From Brucella pseudintermedia (GTDB taxonomy: Bacteria; Pseudomonadota; Alphaproteobacteria; Rhizobiales; Rhizobiaceae): DNA of 64,000 bases. A program made the translations under genes and the position numbers. The notes under the pieces were generated by a model that did no database searches, had not been told where the DNA came from, and was given only the letters and a program-made list of their open reading frames with translations. The DNA lies in NCBI RefSeq assembly GCF_042697365.1, contig NZ_CP137604.1; one strand, written 5' to 3'. Shown here one piece after another: positions 34,902 through 44,176 of the stretch (position 1 is the first letter of the stretch; every line of letters begins with the position of its first letter).

Positions 34902-37046
34902 ATGTTCAATACCCATAAAGTAGAAATCGAATGGGGCGGTCGTCCGCTTACGCTCGAAACCGGCAAGATCGCCCGTCAGGCTGACGGCGCTGTTCTCGCA
35001 ACCTATGGCGAAACCGTCGTTCTGGCGACTGTCGTTTCTGCCAAGGAGCCGAAGCCGGGCCAGGACTTCTTCCCGCTCACCGTCAACTATCAGGAAAAGA
35101 CTTACGCTGCCGGCAAGATTCCGGGCGGTTACTTCAAGCGTGAAGGCCGTCCGAGCGAAAACGAAACGCTGGTTTCGCGCCTGATCGACCGTCCGATCCG
35201 TCCGCTCTTCGTCGACGGCTACAAGAATGATACGCAGGTTGTCGTCACCGTCGTGCAGCACGATCTGGAAAACGATCCGGACGTCCTGTCGATGGTTGCC
35301 GCTTCCGCTGCTCTCACCATTTCCGGCGTGCCTTTCATGGGCCCGATCGGCGGCGCGCGCGTCGGCTACATCAACGGCGAATATGTTCTGAACCCGAATA
35401 TCGACGAAATGCCGGAATCGAAGCTCGATCTGGTCGTCGCCGGTACGTCGGAAGCTGTGCTGATGGTCGAATCCGAAGCGCAGGAACTTTCTGAAGAAGT
35501 CATGCTCGGCGCCGTGGTTTTTGGCCAGAAGGGCTTCCAGCCGGTCATCGACGCGATCATCAAGCTCGCCGAAGTTGCCGCCAAGGAACCGCGCGACTTC
35601 CAGCCGGAAGACTTGTCGGCCCTCGAAGCCAAGATGCTCGCCGTTGTTGAAAGCGACCTGCGCGACGCTTACAAGATCACCGAAAAGCAGGCCCGTTATG
35701 CTGCCGTCGATGCCGCCAAGGCAAAGGCAAAGGAACATTTCTTCCCGGAAGGCGTGGAAGAAACCGAAATGTCGCCGGAACAGTTCGCGACCATTTTCAA
35801 GCACTTGCAGGCCAAGATCGTTCGCTGGAACATTCTTGATACCGGCAGCCGCATCGACGGACGCGATCTGAAGACCGTTCGCCCGATCGTGTCCGAGGTC
35901 GGCATTCTGCCGCGTACCCACGGCTCGGCCCTGTTCACCCGTGGTGAAACGCAGGCAATCGTCGTCGCCACCCTCGGCACCGGCGAAGACGAACAAATGA
36001 TCGATGCCCTGACCGGCACCTACAAGCAGCCTTTCATGCTGCACTACAACTTCCCGCCTTACTCCGTCGGCGAAACCGGCCGCATGGGTTCGCCGGGCCG
36101 TCGCGAAATCGGTCACGGCAAGCTCGCATGGCGCGCAATCCATCCGATGCTGCCTGCCGCCGAACAGTTCCCATACACGATCCGCGCTGTTTCCGAGATC
36201 ACGGAATCGAACGGCTCGTCCTCGATGGCGACCGTCTGCGGCACCTCGCTGGCCTTGATGGATGCAGGCGTTCCGCTTGCACGTCCGGTTGCCGGTATCG
36301 CCATGGGACTGATCAAGGAAGGCGAACGCTTCGCCGTTCTTTCCGACATTCTGGGTGATGAAGATCACCTCGGCGACATGGACTTCAAGGTTGCCGGCAC
36401 GGAAAACGGCATTACCTCGCTCCAGATGGACATCAAGATCGACGGTATCACCGAAGAGATCATGAAGGTTGCTCTGGAGCAGGCCAAGGGCGGCCGCGTG
36501 CACATCCTCGGCGAAATGTCGAAGGCTCTGTCGTCGTCGCGCGCTGAACTGGGCGAATTCGCTCCGCGCATCGAAGTGATGAACATCCCGACCGACAAGA
36601 TCCGCGATGTTATCGGTTCGGGCGGCAAGGTCATCCGTGAAATCGTGGAAAAGACCGGCGCCAAGATCAACATCGAAGACGACGGCACGGTGAAGATCGC
36701 ATCGTCCAACGGCAAGGAAATCGAAGCCGCCAAGAAGTGGATTCATTCGATTGTTGCCGAACCGGAAGTCGGCGAAATCTACGAAGGCACGGTCGTCAAG
36801 ACCGCCGACTTCGGGGCTTTCGTGAACTTCTTCGGCCCGCGTGACGGTCTGGTTCACATTTCGCAGCTGGCTAGCGACCGCGTTGCCAAGACCACCGATG
36901 TGGTCAAGGAAGGCCAGAAGGTCTGGGTCAAGCTCATGGGCTTCGATGAACGAGGCAAGGTTCGCCTGTCGATGAAGGTCGTCGATCAGGAAACCGGCAA
37001 GGAAATCGTACAGGAAAAGAAGAAGGAAGAAGCTGACGCTGAATAA
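34902..37046 (+). CDS. pnp: Polyribonucleotide nucleotidyltransferase (PNPase)
   Basis: 714 aa. Two RNase PH-like domains (about 10-145 and 310-545) flank an all-alpha linker. A KH domain (IGSGGKVIREIVEKTGA, about 555-620) and an S1 domain (GEIYEGTVVKTADFGAFVNF, about 622-690) complete it. The second core holds the active site, including LGDEDHLGDMDFKVAG. It degrades RNA from the 3' end with phosphate and adds tails in reverse. The 255-nt leader behind rpsO could fold for autoregulation as in enterobacteria. A strong terminator follows. Confidence 0.98.
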   Translation: MFNTHKVEIEWGGRPLTLETGKIARQADGAVLATYGETVVLATVVSAKEPKPGQDFFPLTVNYQEKTYAAGKIPGGYFKREGRPSENETLVSRLIDRPIRPLFVDGYKNDTQVVVTVVQHDLENDPDVLSMVAASAALTISGVPFMGPIGGARVGYINGEYVLNPNIDEMPESKLDLVVAGTSEAVLMVESEAQELSEEVMLGAVVFGQKGFQPVIDAIIKLAEVAAKEPRDFQPEDLSALEAKMLAVVESDLRDAYKITEKQARYAAVDAAKAKAKEHFFPEGVEETEMSPEQFATIFKHLQAKIVRWNILDTGSRIDGRDLKTVRPIVSEVGILPRTHGSALFTRGETQAIVVATLGTGEDEQMIDALTGTYKQPFMLHYNFPPYSVGETGRMGSPGRREIGHGKLAWRAIHPMLPAAEQFPYTIRAVSEITESNGSSSMATVCGTSLALMDAGVPLARPVAGIAMGLIKEGERFAVLSDILGDEDHLGDMDFKVAGTENGITSLQMDIKIDGITEEIMKVALEQAKGGRVHILGEMSKALSSSRAELGEFAPRIEVMNIPTDKIRDVIGSGGKVIREIVEKTGAKINIEDDGTVKIASSNGKEIEAAKKWIHSIVAEPEVGEIYEGTVVKTADFGAFVNFFGPRDGLVHISQLASDRVAKTTDVVKEGQKVWVKLMGFDERGKVRLSMKVVDQETGKEIVQEKKKEEADAE

Positions 37047-37071
37047 GCGTTGCGTCCTTTCTGAAATTGGA

Positions 37072-37097
37072 AAGCGCGCCTCCGGGCGCGCTTTTTT
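37072..37097 (+). terminator. Terminator after pnp
   Basis: AAGCGCGCC (37072-37080), loop TCCG, GGCGCGCTT (37085-37093), T-run to 37097. It ends the translation operon. Confidence 0.9.
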
Positions 37098-37133
37098 GTT
37101 GCATGGGATTCATTTCAAGACCATGGATGAACC

Positions 37134-38168
37134 ATGATCACACCAGCGCAACAAACTCTCTTCCTCCCCTTCGATCAGGGCATTCTGGATATGCCCGAAG
37201 AAGGCCAGTCCTTTCTTGCCTGCGGCCTGTCTGCTGACCGGCGTCTTGAAGATGAATGGAAACAGGCGCTCACTTTCCTGCAGCCCTGGCGTCCTGATTG
37301 GCTTGCTTTGGAAAAGGAAGGCTTCAAGGCAGTACCCAGGTTGGCCCCCAAGTTGGACGAGGAGCGCCGTTTCGCCGGTGGGCTACTCCTGCTCGGAAAA
37401 CATCGCGGACGCAATGAGGCATGGTTTGCAGAGCTTCTGGAGCGTGTTGAACCGGGCGGATGGATAGCCGTGTCCGGTGACAAGAAGCTCGGTATTGACA
37501 GTTTTCGCAAATGGGTCGGCAATATTGCCGAAATCAGCGACCGCATGTCTAAGAACCATGCGGTGGTTTTCTGGCTGAGAAGACCTGCCGACCTCACCGG
37601 CGATTTCATCGCCGCCCTGAAGCCGCTTGCCGCCAATATCGATGATGTATTCCGGACCGAACCCGGCATGTTCTCGCATGGCGTGATCGACAAGGGATCC
37701 GCCTTGCTCGTGCCGCATATGGAAAAGATCGTCTTCGGCAATGTTGCCGATCTGGGCGCTGGCTGGGGCTATCTGGCTGCCCAATGCCTGAAATTTGCTG
37801 ATCGCATCAAGGCAATAGACCTTTATGAGGCCGATTTTGAGGCGCTGGAGGCCGCACGCGGCAATCTGGAACGGCTCGCCGCATCGGTGCCGATCAGCTT
37901 CAACTGGTTCGATGTGACCAGCGAGAAGCTGACGGGCATCTATGACACTGTGGTCATGAACCCCCCGTTCCATGAGGGGCGGGTGACGGATGTTTCGCTT
38001 GGACAGGCATTTATAGCCGCTGCCGCTTCACGGCTGAAAACCGGCGGACGTCTGCTGATGGTCGCAAATCGTCAGCTGCCCTACGAGACGACGCTCAAAG
38101 GACTCTTCAAGAACGTGACGCTTCTTGAAGAGGCGAATGGTTTCAAAATCTTCGATGCGAAGAAATAA
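37134..38168 (+). CDS. RsmC/RlmG-type class I methyltransferase
   Basis: 344 aa. An N-terminal non-catalytic methyltransferase-like half is followed by a Rossmann domain with NVADLGAGWGYLAAQCL (SAM motif I, about residues 202-218) and the amino-methylating motif NPPFHEGR (about 279-286). This layout is that of RsmC (m2G1207 of 16S rRNA) and RlmG. The position after pnp fits a ribosome role. The substrate base is not proven; rsmC is the likelier name. Confidence 0.85.
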   Translation: MITPAQQTLFLPFDQGILDMPEEGQSFLACGLSADRRLEDEWKQALTFLQPWRPDWLALEKEGFKAVPRLAPKLDEERRFAGGLLLLGKHRGRNEAWFAELLERVEPGGWIAVSGDKKLGIDSFRKWVGNIAEISDRMSKNHAVVFWLRRPADLTGDFIAALKPLAANIDDVFRTEPGMFSHGVIDKGSALLVPHMEKIVFGNVADLGAGWGYLAAQCLKFADRIKAIDLYEADFEALEAARGNLERLAASVPISFNWFDVTSEKLTGIYDTVVMNPPFHEGRVTDVSLGQAFIAAAASRLKTGGRLLMVANRQLPYETTLKGLFKNVTLLEEANGFKIFDAKK

Positions 38169-38171
38169 AAC

Positions 38172-38202
38172 AAAAAACCCGGCATCTCAGCCGGGTTTTT
38201 TT
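38172..38202. terminator. Bidirectional terminator between rsmC-like gene and fabI
   Basis: AAAAAACCCGGC (38172-38183), loop ATCTCA, GCCGGGTTTTTT (38190-38201) and one more T. A- and T-runs on both sides make it efficient in both directions between convergent genes. Confidence 0.92.
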
Positions 38203-38219
38203 GTTGAGCAAAAAGAAGG

Positions 38220-39038
38220 TCACTCGCCGCGTTCGGCGTCAGAGCTTTTCAGCTCTTCCAGCGTCGGCATGGAGACGATGTTGTAGCCCGAATCCACATA
38301 ATGGATTTCGCCGGTGACACCGCTCGAAAGATCGGACAGCAGATAGACTGCCGATTTGCCCACATCGTCGATATCGACGGTGCGGCGCAGCGGTGAATTG
38401 CGGCGCTGATAGCTGAAGATCGCACGTGCATCGCCAATGCCGGCACCGGCCAGCGTGCGCACAGGACCAGCCGAGATCGCATTGACGCGAATACCCTGCG
38501 GACCGTAATCGGCAGCAAGATAACGAACCATGGCTTCAAGCGCGGCTTTGGCAACGCCCATGACGTTGTAGTTCGGGATGGTGCGCGTGGAACCGCCATA
38601 AGTCAGCGTCAGGATCGAGCCGCCGTCCTTCATGAGCTTCTCGGCGCGCTGTGCCATTTCCGTGAAGGAGTAGGCGGAAATCACCATGGTGCGGCTGAAA
38701 TTTTCGCGCGTGGTGACGTCTGCGTAGCGACCCTTCAGTTCATTCTTGTCGGAAAAGCCGATGGCGTGAACGATGAAATCGAGCTTGCCCCACCTCTTCT
38801 CGATTTCGGCAAAAACCGCATCGACCGATTCGATATCTTCGACATCGCAGGGCAGCACGAAATCCGAACCGACCTGTTCGGCCAGCGGCTTTACGCGCTT
38901 GCCGAGCGCATCACCCTGATAGGTGAATGCGAGTTCTGCACCCTGTGCTGCAAGTTGCTTCGAAATTCCCCAGGCGAGTGAGTGATTATTCGCGACCCCC
39001 ATGATGAGGCCGCGTTTGCCTTTCATCAGACCTTCCAT
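38220..39038 (-). CDS. fabI: Enoyl-[acyl-carrier-protein] reductase FabI (NADH)
   Basis: 272 aa. SDR-type reductase: the cofactor segment GLIMGVANNHSLAWGI, catalytic Tyr157 and Lys164 in YNVMGVAK (with Tyr147 also conserved), and AGPVRTLAGAGI in the substrate loop. It reduces the last double bond in each round of fatty-acid elongation and is the triclosan/diazaborine target. It lies 14 nt after fabB in the fabA-fabB-fabI unit. The C-terminal tail after VDSGYNIV is longer than in E. coli. Confidence 0.95.
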   Translation of the reverse strand: MEGLMKGKRGLIMGVANNHSLAWGISKQLAAQGAELAFTYQGDALGKRVKPLAEQVGSDFVLPCDVEDIESVDAVFAEIEKRWGKLDFIVHAIGFSDKNELKGRYADVTTRENFSRTMVISAYSFTEMAQRAEKLMKDGGSILTLTYGGSTRTIPNYNVMGVAKAALEAMVRYLAADYGPQGIRVNAISAGPVRTLAGAGIGDARAIFSYQRRNSPLRRTVDIDDVGKSAVYLLSDLSSGVTGEIHYVDSGYNIVSMPTLEELKSSDAERGE

Positions 39039-39052
39039 ATTTTCCCTCTCCC

Positions 39053-40276
39053 TCAGCCCTGGTAACGCTGGAAAACCAGCGTCGCATTGGTGCCGCCAAA
39101 TCCGAAGGAGTTGGAGAGCACGGTGTTGAGCTGAGCGTTGTCAATGCGCTTGCGAACGATAGGCATGTCCGCGAAGGCTGGGTCCAGTTCTTCGATATGT
39201 GCGCTTTCGCAAATGAAATTGTTCTGCATCATCAAGAGCGAATAGATCGCTTCCTGCACGCCGGTCGCGCCAAGCGAGTGGCCGGTCAGCGACTTGGTCG
39301 CTGCGATTGGCGGGCATGCGTCGCCGGAGCCAAAGACCTGACGGATGGCTTCGATTTCCGGTGCGTCGCCGGCAGGCGTGGAGGTTGCGTGCGGGTTGAT
39401 GTAGTCGATCTTGGTCTTGACGGTCGAAAGCGCCATTTTCATGCAGCGGATAGCACCTTCGCCGGATGGAGCAACCATGTCGTAGCCGTCGGATGTTGCG
39501 CCATAGCCGACGATTTCACCATAAATCTTGGCGCCGCGTGCAAGCGCCGTTTCGAGGTCTTCCAGCACCAGGACGCCGGCGCCGCCTGCGATAACGAAAC
39601 CGTCGCGGTTCTTGTCATAGGCACGCGATGCTGTGGACGGCGTGTCGTTATATTTGGTCGACATGGCGCCCATGGCGTCGAACAGGACCGAAAGCGTCCA
39701 GTCGAGGTCTTCGCAGCCGCCTGCGAACATGCGGTCCTGCTTGCCATACTGGATCATCTCGAACGCATTGCCGATGCAATGGTTCGATGTGGCGCAGGCC
39801 GAGGAGATCGAATAATTGATGCCCTTGATCTTGAAGAACGTGGCGAGCGTCGCGGAGGCCGTCGAGCTCATGGCTTTCGGCACGGCGAACGGGCCGACGC
39901 GCTTCGGGCCTTTTTCGCGGGTGATGTCGGCACTATCGACGATCGTGCGGGTCGAAGGACCGCCGGAACCCATGATGATGCCGGTGCGATCATTGGAAAC
40001 TTCCTCTTCGGAAAGTCCGGCATCGGCAATCGCCTGATCCATGGCAATGTGGTTCCAGGCCGTGCCACGGCCATGGAAGCGCATCGCGCGCCGGTCGACG
40101 AGCGCTTCGACGTCGATATTCGGGGCACCGTGCACCTGGCAGCGGAAACCGAGCTCGGCATATTCCTCAGCGTGGGAAATGCCGGACTTTGCTTCACGCA
40201 GCGAAGCCGTGACTTCTTCGGTGTTGTTACCAATCGAGGATACGATCCCCATACCCGTTACGACCACACGCCGCAT
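39053..40276 (-). CDS. fabB: 3-oxoacyl-ACP synthase I FabB
   Basis: 407 aa. Catalytic Cys161 lies in SISSACATSNHCIGNA; the two histidines are in NPHATSTPAGD and KSLTGHSLGATG. FabB elongates the cis-3-decenoyl-ACP made by FabA, so the pair commits chains to the unsaturated (cis-vaccenate) branch. It is transcribed with fabA (161-nt gap) and fabI. Ribosome site AAGGAG lies about 5 nt before the ATG. Confidence 0.97.
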   Translation of the reverse strand: MRRVVVTGMGIVSSIGNNTEEVTASLREAKSGISHAEEYAELGFRCQVHGAPNIDVEALVDRRAMRFHGRGTAWNHIAMDQAIADAGLSEEEVSNDRTGIIMGSGGPSTRTIVDSADITREKGPKRVGPFAVPKAMSSTASATLATFFKIKGINYSISSACATSNHCIGNAFEMIQYGKQDRMFAGGCEDLDWTLSVLFDAMGAMSTKYNDTPSTASRAYDKNRDGFVIAGGAGVLVLEDLETALARGAKIYGEIVGYGATSDGYDMVAPSGEGAIRCMKMALSTVKTKIDYINPHATSTPAGDAPEIEAIRQVFGSGDACPPIAATKSLTGHSLGATGVQEAIYSLLMMQNNFICESAHIEELDPAFADMPIVRKRIDNAQLNTVLSNSFGFGGTNATLVFQRYQG

Positions 40277-40437
40277 CGCGTTCTCCTTTACACCTGATCC
40301 GTGAGCGGCGCGCCGTCATGCGGACTGCCGCCTGTTCGCGGTTACATAGGTGTGATCTTCGCATGTTTTGAGCGCGACCGCATGAAAACTGTTCACTTTT
40401 TGCAGTCGCGCTCGGGAATGATGATGATTGAGGCGCC

Positions 40438-40956
40438 TTACTGGCCCTCGCTGTCCTTCGACAGGCCGACGCGCAGATCGGTTGCCCGGTAGATGGTTTC
40501 GCCATCGGCTTTCAGCCAGCCGTCAGCCGTGCCGAGCACGAGGCGGCCACGCATGACGCGCTTGAAATCGATACCATATTCAAGAAGCTTCGTGTGCGGA
40601 CGCACCATGCCCTTGAATTTGACTTCACCGGTCGACAGGGCCATGCCGCGGCCAGGCTCGCCCAGCCAGCCGAGGAAGAAACCGGTCAGCTGCCACATGC
40701 CGTCAAGACCGAGGCAGCCCGGCATGATCGGATTGCCCATGAAATGGCATGGGAAATACCAGTCGTCCGGCCGCACATCATATTCTGCGCGGATATAGCC
40801 CTTGTCGAACTCGCCGCCGGTTTCGGAAATATCTGTGATGCGATGGACCATCAGCATCGGAGGCAGGGGAAGCTGAGCATTGCCGGGACCGAACATCTCG
40901 CCGCGCGCGCAGGCCAGGAGTTCTTCATACCCGTAGCTTGATTTCTGTTCTGCCAT
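40438..40956 (-). CDS. fabA: 3-hydroxydecanoyl-ACP dehydratase/isomerase FabA
   Basis: 172 aa from the ATG at 40956, which follows GGGAGG; a 7-codon longer frame was rejected. The active-site His71 lies in WYFPCHFMGNPIMPG and Asp85 in CLGLDGMWQL, corresponding to E. coli H70/D84. It dehydrates and isomerises C10 intermediates to start unsaturated fatty-acid synthesis. Head gene of fabA-fabB-fabI, divergent from irr. Confidence 0.97.
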   Translation of the reverse strand: MAEQKSSYGYEELLACARGEMFGPGNAQLPLPPMLMVHRITDISETGGEFDKGYIRAEYDVRPDDWYFPCHFMGNPIMPGCLGLDGMWQLTGFFLGWLGEPGRGMALSTGEVKFKGMVRPHTKLLEYGIDFKRVMRGRLVLGTADGWLKADGETIYRATDLRVGLSKDSEGQ

Positions 40957-41220
40957 TACGCCTCCCTTGAGGTTCATTCTGTATCGACCGGCAATCCGGC
41001 CCGGTTGTAGGTTTCACCGGAACATCCCTACCACAGACAGTTTCCGGCAGTAAAATCATGCATTGGATTAATCCGGGGTTTATCTGAAAAACCGCGCAAT
41101 TCCCAAGGCTATTGATAGTTATTTCGCAACGGCATATATCAATGTCAGTATGCAATGGGCAACAGCCCGTTTGACGATTGATGATTTTGCAACAAGCTTG
41201 TGACGGTACCAACGGTGAAT

Positions 41221-41658
41221 ATGCAGTCTTCACATACCCACTCGACGGTCTCGATGGAAGAGCAGCTCCGCCGCGCGGGCCTGCGTCCGACGCGGCAGCG
41301 CGTTGCGCTTGCGAACCTGATCTTCGCGCAGGGCGATCGCCATTTGTCCGCGGAAGACTTGCACGAAGAGGCTGTCATGGCCGACGTGCCGGTGTCGCTG
41401 GCGACGGTTTACAACACGCTGCACCAGTTCACGGAAGCCGGTATGCTGCGCATTATCGCGGTCGAAGGCTCGAAGACCTATTTCGATACGAATATCTCGG
41501 ATCATCAGCATTTCTTCCTCGAAGGCGAAAATGTCGTGTTCGATATTCCGCACGGCGAGAAGGGGCAGCCGACCGTTGCCAACATGCCCGACGCGCCGGA
41601 CGGCATGGAAATCGTCAATGTGGACATCATCGTGCGCCTGCGCCGCAAGGGCCAGTAG
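41221..41658 (+). CDS. irr: Iron response regulator Irr (Fur family)
   Basis: 145 aa from ATG 41221; GTG 41200 (152 aa) is an in-frame alternative, and neither has a strong ribosome site. It has a Fur-type winged helix (LRRAGLRPTRQRVALANLIF, then VSLATVYNTLHQFTEAGML) and a dimer domain with SDHQHFF. This His-x-His motif and the loss of other Fur metal sites mark the rhizobial Irr subfamily. Irr senses haem status and controls iron uptake and haem synthesis in rhizobia and Brucella. The fabA-irr divergent arrangement is conserved in the order. Confidence 0.9.
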   Translation: MQSSHTHSTVSMEEQLRRAGLRPTRQRVALANLIFAQGDRHLSAEDLHEEAVMADVPVSLATVYNTLHQFTEAGMLRIIAVEGSKTYFDTNISDHQHFFLEGENVVFDIPHGEKGQPTVANMPDAPDGMEIVNVDIIVRLRRKGQ

Positions 41659-41687
41659 CGGCGCCGTCTTTCGGCTGGGAATAAAAG

Positions 41688-41710
41688 AAAGCGGTCATGG
41701 CCGCTTTTTT
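41688..41710 (+). terminator. Terminator after irr
   Basis: AAAGCGG (41688-41694), loop TCATGG, CCGCTTT (41701-41707), then more T. Confidence 0.85.
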
Positions 41711-41810
41711 TGTTGCCTATCGGCACGCATGAGGCTGAAAAGGGAAAAGTTCCGCCGTCCCGAATGAATCGCCTCCCAGGTTCCAGTCGGGCTCATACCA
41801 AGGAGATATC

Positions 41811-42590
41811 ATGCGTAAACTGTTTGTCGCCGCAACCATTCTCGCCGTGTTTGCGACCGGTAGCGCCTTTGCAAAAACCGTCCGGATCGGCGTTACGCCG
41901 GGGCCACACGCCCAGATCATGGAAAAGGTCAAGGAAGTCGCCGAGAAGAACGGCCTTGAACTGGATATTCAGGAATTCTCTGATTATGTCATCCCGAACA
42001 TGGCGCTTGCGGATGGCGCGCTGGAAGCAAATTCGTTCCAGCATAAGCCTTATCTCGACAATCAGGTCGCCGATCGCGGCTTCGACATTGTGAGCGTTGC
42101 CGAAACCGTCAACTTTCCGATGGGAATGTATTCGAAGAAATTGAAGAATATTTCGGAGCTGGCAGACGGCGCGACGATTGCGATCCCCAACGATCCGACG
42201 AATGGCGGGCGCGCTTTGCTCGTGCTTGCTGAAAACGGAATCATCAAGCTCGATCCGTCCAAGGGGCTGAAGGTCAACGCCATTGATATCGTCGAGAACC
42301 CGAAGAACCTCAAATTCGTTGAGCTCGACGCCGCTCAGCTTCCGCGTTCATTGGAAGATGTCGATGCCGCGGTCATCAACACCAACTACGCCATGGAAGC
42401 AGGCCTCAATCCAGCAACCGATCCGCTGGTGCGGGAAGGCGAGAAGGCACCCTATATCAATATTCTCGTCGTTCGCACCGCAGACAAGGATGCCGACTGG
42501 GTGAAAACCCTGATTTCCTCCTATCACAGTGACGAGGTGAAGGCGTTCATTGCCACAACGTTCAAGGGATCAGTGATTCCTGCCTGGTAA
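41811..42590 (+). CDS. MetQ/NlpA family periplasmic substrate-binding protein, orphan
   Basis: 259 aa. Signal peptide of about 21 residues (GSAFA-KT) with no cysteine, so unlike E. coli MetQ it is not a lipoprotein. The body carries the NlpA signatures: IGVTPGPHAQIMEKV, ALADGALEANSFQHKPYLD, PNDPTNGGRALLVL and INTNYAMEAGLNP. The family binds methionine (D- and L-). No metN or metI lies nearby, so it may use a transporter encoded elsewhere. Excellent ribosome site AAGGAG. Confidence 0.9.
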   Translation: MRKLFVAATILAVFATGSAFAKTVRIGVTPGPHAQIMEKVKEVAEKNGLELDIQEFSDYVIPNMALADGALEANSFQHKPYLDNQVADRGFDIVSVAETVNFPMGMYSKKLKNISELADGATIAIPNDPTNGGRALLVLAENGIIKLDPSKGLKVNAIDIVENPKNLKFVELDAAQLPRSLEDVDAAVINTNYAMEAGLNPATDPLVREGEKAPYINILVVRTADKDADWVKTLISSYHSDEVKAFIATTFKGSVIPAW

Positions 42591-42604
42591 TAATTCTGAG
42601 TGGA

Positions 42605-42627
42605 AGCGGGGCGATTTTCGCCCCGCT
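42605..42627. terminator. GC-rich hairpin between metQ-like gene and GNAT gene
   Basis: AGCGGGGCGA (42605-42614), loop TTT, TCGCCCCGCT (42618-42627): 10 perfect pairs between convergent stops, without a U-run. Confidence 0.65.
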
Positions 42628-42633
42628 CGCTTG

Positions 42634-43083
42634 TCAGCCTTTCAGTTCCATCCGAATGTTGCGGAAGGGTAGGCCTTCGTCATCTTCCGACCGCTCGCCA
42701 ATCACCTTGAAGCCCATACGGCGATAGAAACGACAGGCCCGCTCGTTGTCGGCATAGACTTCAAGCGATAACTCGCTCTTCAATGCCAAGGCGTGGCGGA
42801 CCAGAGTTTGGCCCACACCAGAACCTTGAAGGTCGGGATCGACAAACAGCCCGCCGATGAAGCAATCCAGAAGGCCAATAAAACCGGCTGGCCTGTCATT
42901 AATCGCGGCAACCCATGTTTCCGCCTTTTCGAGATAGACATCTTCAATAAGCTGGCGCTGCTGTTGAAGTCGATCTTCTCCGAGAAAAGAATGGGCTTCC
43001 AGGGAAGCACGATACCAGATGGACGATAAGGATGGCTTATCCGATGCCTTATAGGCACGGATCGTCACTTCGTGATTTTTCAT
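42634..43083 (-). CDS. GNAT family N-acetyltransferase
   Basis: 149 aa from ATG 43083 (MKNHEVTIRAYK); the frame stays open to 43137, without clear translation signals. GNAT motif A is VDPDLQGSGVGQTLVRHAL (about residues 82-100) with the QGSGVG pyrophosphate loop; motif B is YADNERACRFYRRMGF. The closest recognisable type is the YjaB/PhnO-like small acetyltransferases; the substrate is unknown. Single gene, convergent with metQ-like. Confidence 0.85.
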   Translation of the reverse strand: MKNHEVTIRAYKASDKPSLSSIWYRASLEAHSFLGEDRLQQQRQLIEDVYLEKAETWVAAINDRPAGFIGLLDCFIGGLFVDPDLQGSGVGQTLVRHALALKSELSLEVYADNERACRFYRRMGFKVIGERSEDDEGLPFRNIRMELKG

Positions 43084-43266
43084 GATTTGCCAGAGTTTTA
43101 GGTATACGCAAAAATTCCACCGCGCGGGTGGGTTCAAATCCGTTAAAACGGCAGCGATGAACGTCTGCGCATAAAACTCCTTCGAAATTCAACCGCTTCA
43201 CAATATCGGTCCGAGCCGGGCGAAGTCAAGTTTGGCCGGTTCTGCTATCCAATCCCGTGGAGAGGG

Positions 43267-43812
43267 CTAGTCGAAGACTTCGCCCGGATAAACGCCCCAC
43301 AGGTCCGATTGTTTTATCCAGCCGCGAACCCCGCCCATATCCATCCGGCACCATTGGCCGGTGCATTCGCGCACGGTCCCGACCACGCCCGGTTCGATCT
43401 CGGCCGCAAGCCCCGCTGTATCGCTGGCATCGCGCCGCATATTGATCATCGAACCCTGATTATTCTTGAGCCACGGAGCTGTAATGGCAGTTCGCTTGCC
43501 GGAGAGCAGCGACTGGTAAACCCAGCCTTCCGTGCCGTCCGCATCGCGGATGCGACGCCAGTTGTCGTATTCCTGAATGATTTCGACCGGCAATCCGGCC
43601 TTCATGAAAAGCCATGAAACCGCATAGTCACGCCCCGGTCCGACGCGCAGATTGACGCGCGCGGGTTTAAGGCTGACGAAACGCGGCACCGGGAGACCGC
43701 TTGCGCCCACGGAAGTGCCTGCGGGTTCCGCAGCCATTGCGCCATGCGTGTCGGAGGCGCCAAGCGGCTCCAGAATGAGAAAAAATGCCAGAAAGCCAAG
43801 CGTGGCTATCAT
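43267..43812 (-). CDS. Secreted protein with bacterial SH3 domains
   Basis: 181 aa from ATG 43812; the frame is open to 43941, but the hydrophobic signal (IATLGFLAFFLILEP) starts directly at this Met. After signal cleavage near residue 28, two SH3b-like units follow: VSLKPARVNLRVGPGRDYAVSW ... NWRRIRDADGTEGWVYQSLL and a weaker second copy ending in GGVRGWIKQSDLWGVYPGE. Such domains bind cell-wall peptides. The protein has no catalytic domain, so it is probably an envelope scaffold. There is no operon partner. Confidence 0.8.
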   Translation of the reverse strand: MIATLGFLAFFLILEPLGASDTHGAMAAEPAGTSVGASGLPVPRFVSLKPARVNLRVGPGRDYAVSWLFMKAGLPVEIIQEYDNWRRIRDADGTEGWVYQSLLSGKRTAITAPWLKNNQGSMINMRRDASDTAGLAAEIEPGVVGTVRECTGQWCRMDMGGVRGWIKQSDLWGVYPGEVFD

Positions 43813-44134
43813 AAAGCGTTGCGAAAGTACCCTGTACAAACTGCGACCTCTCGCCGTCCTGTCACGACAGAACGGTAGCGGCTTCGGCAGTTGGTGGGAG
43901 CTGCGAGGCGACGGTGCCGTCCTGTTTTTCAGATCGTGCATCCATCTGTGCGTTACAGATCGAGCTGCGATCCAATTATTTGATTTCTAATGCCCTTGCG
44001 GAAAACCGTTGCAGATTTTCCAACAGGCACCCGAAGTTTCCGGTTTTTCTTTGTCTTTGCCGCTTCGCCTTGATAGAGATGTTGAGCCGAAGCAATATCC
44101 CATATTGCACCGCCTTGGTTAAGGAGGTCTCAAC

Positions 44135-44176
44135 GTGAAGCTTCGGTTAACGCATTTTCCGGGAATGTGGGAGTAG
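44135..44176 (+). CDS. Candidate 13-aa leader peptide
   Basis: A perfect AAGGAGGT (44121-44128) stands 6 nt before GTG 44135; the frame runs 13 codons (MKLRLTHFPGMWE) to TAG. It lies 100 nt upstream of the 2-hydroxyacid dehydrogenase start. Its 3' third overlaps a hairpin, so ribosome movement would disturb the fold, the arrangement expected of a translational or transcriptional attenuator. No codon run (for example repeated Trp or His) suggests a sensed amino acid. Confidence 0.4.
   Translation: MKLRLTHFPGMWE

Noticed and set aside
34653..36857. Antisense frame of 734 codons opposite pnp
   Set aside because: Same explanation: high-GC coding bias leaves stop-free antisense frames; the sense gene is unmistakable PNPase.
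43125..43150. GGTTCAAATCC, a tRNA T-loop-like string
   Set aside because: The flanking bases do not form a T-stem and no acceptor, D or anticodon arm can be built around it.
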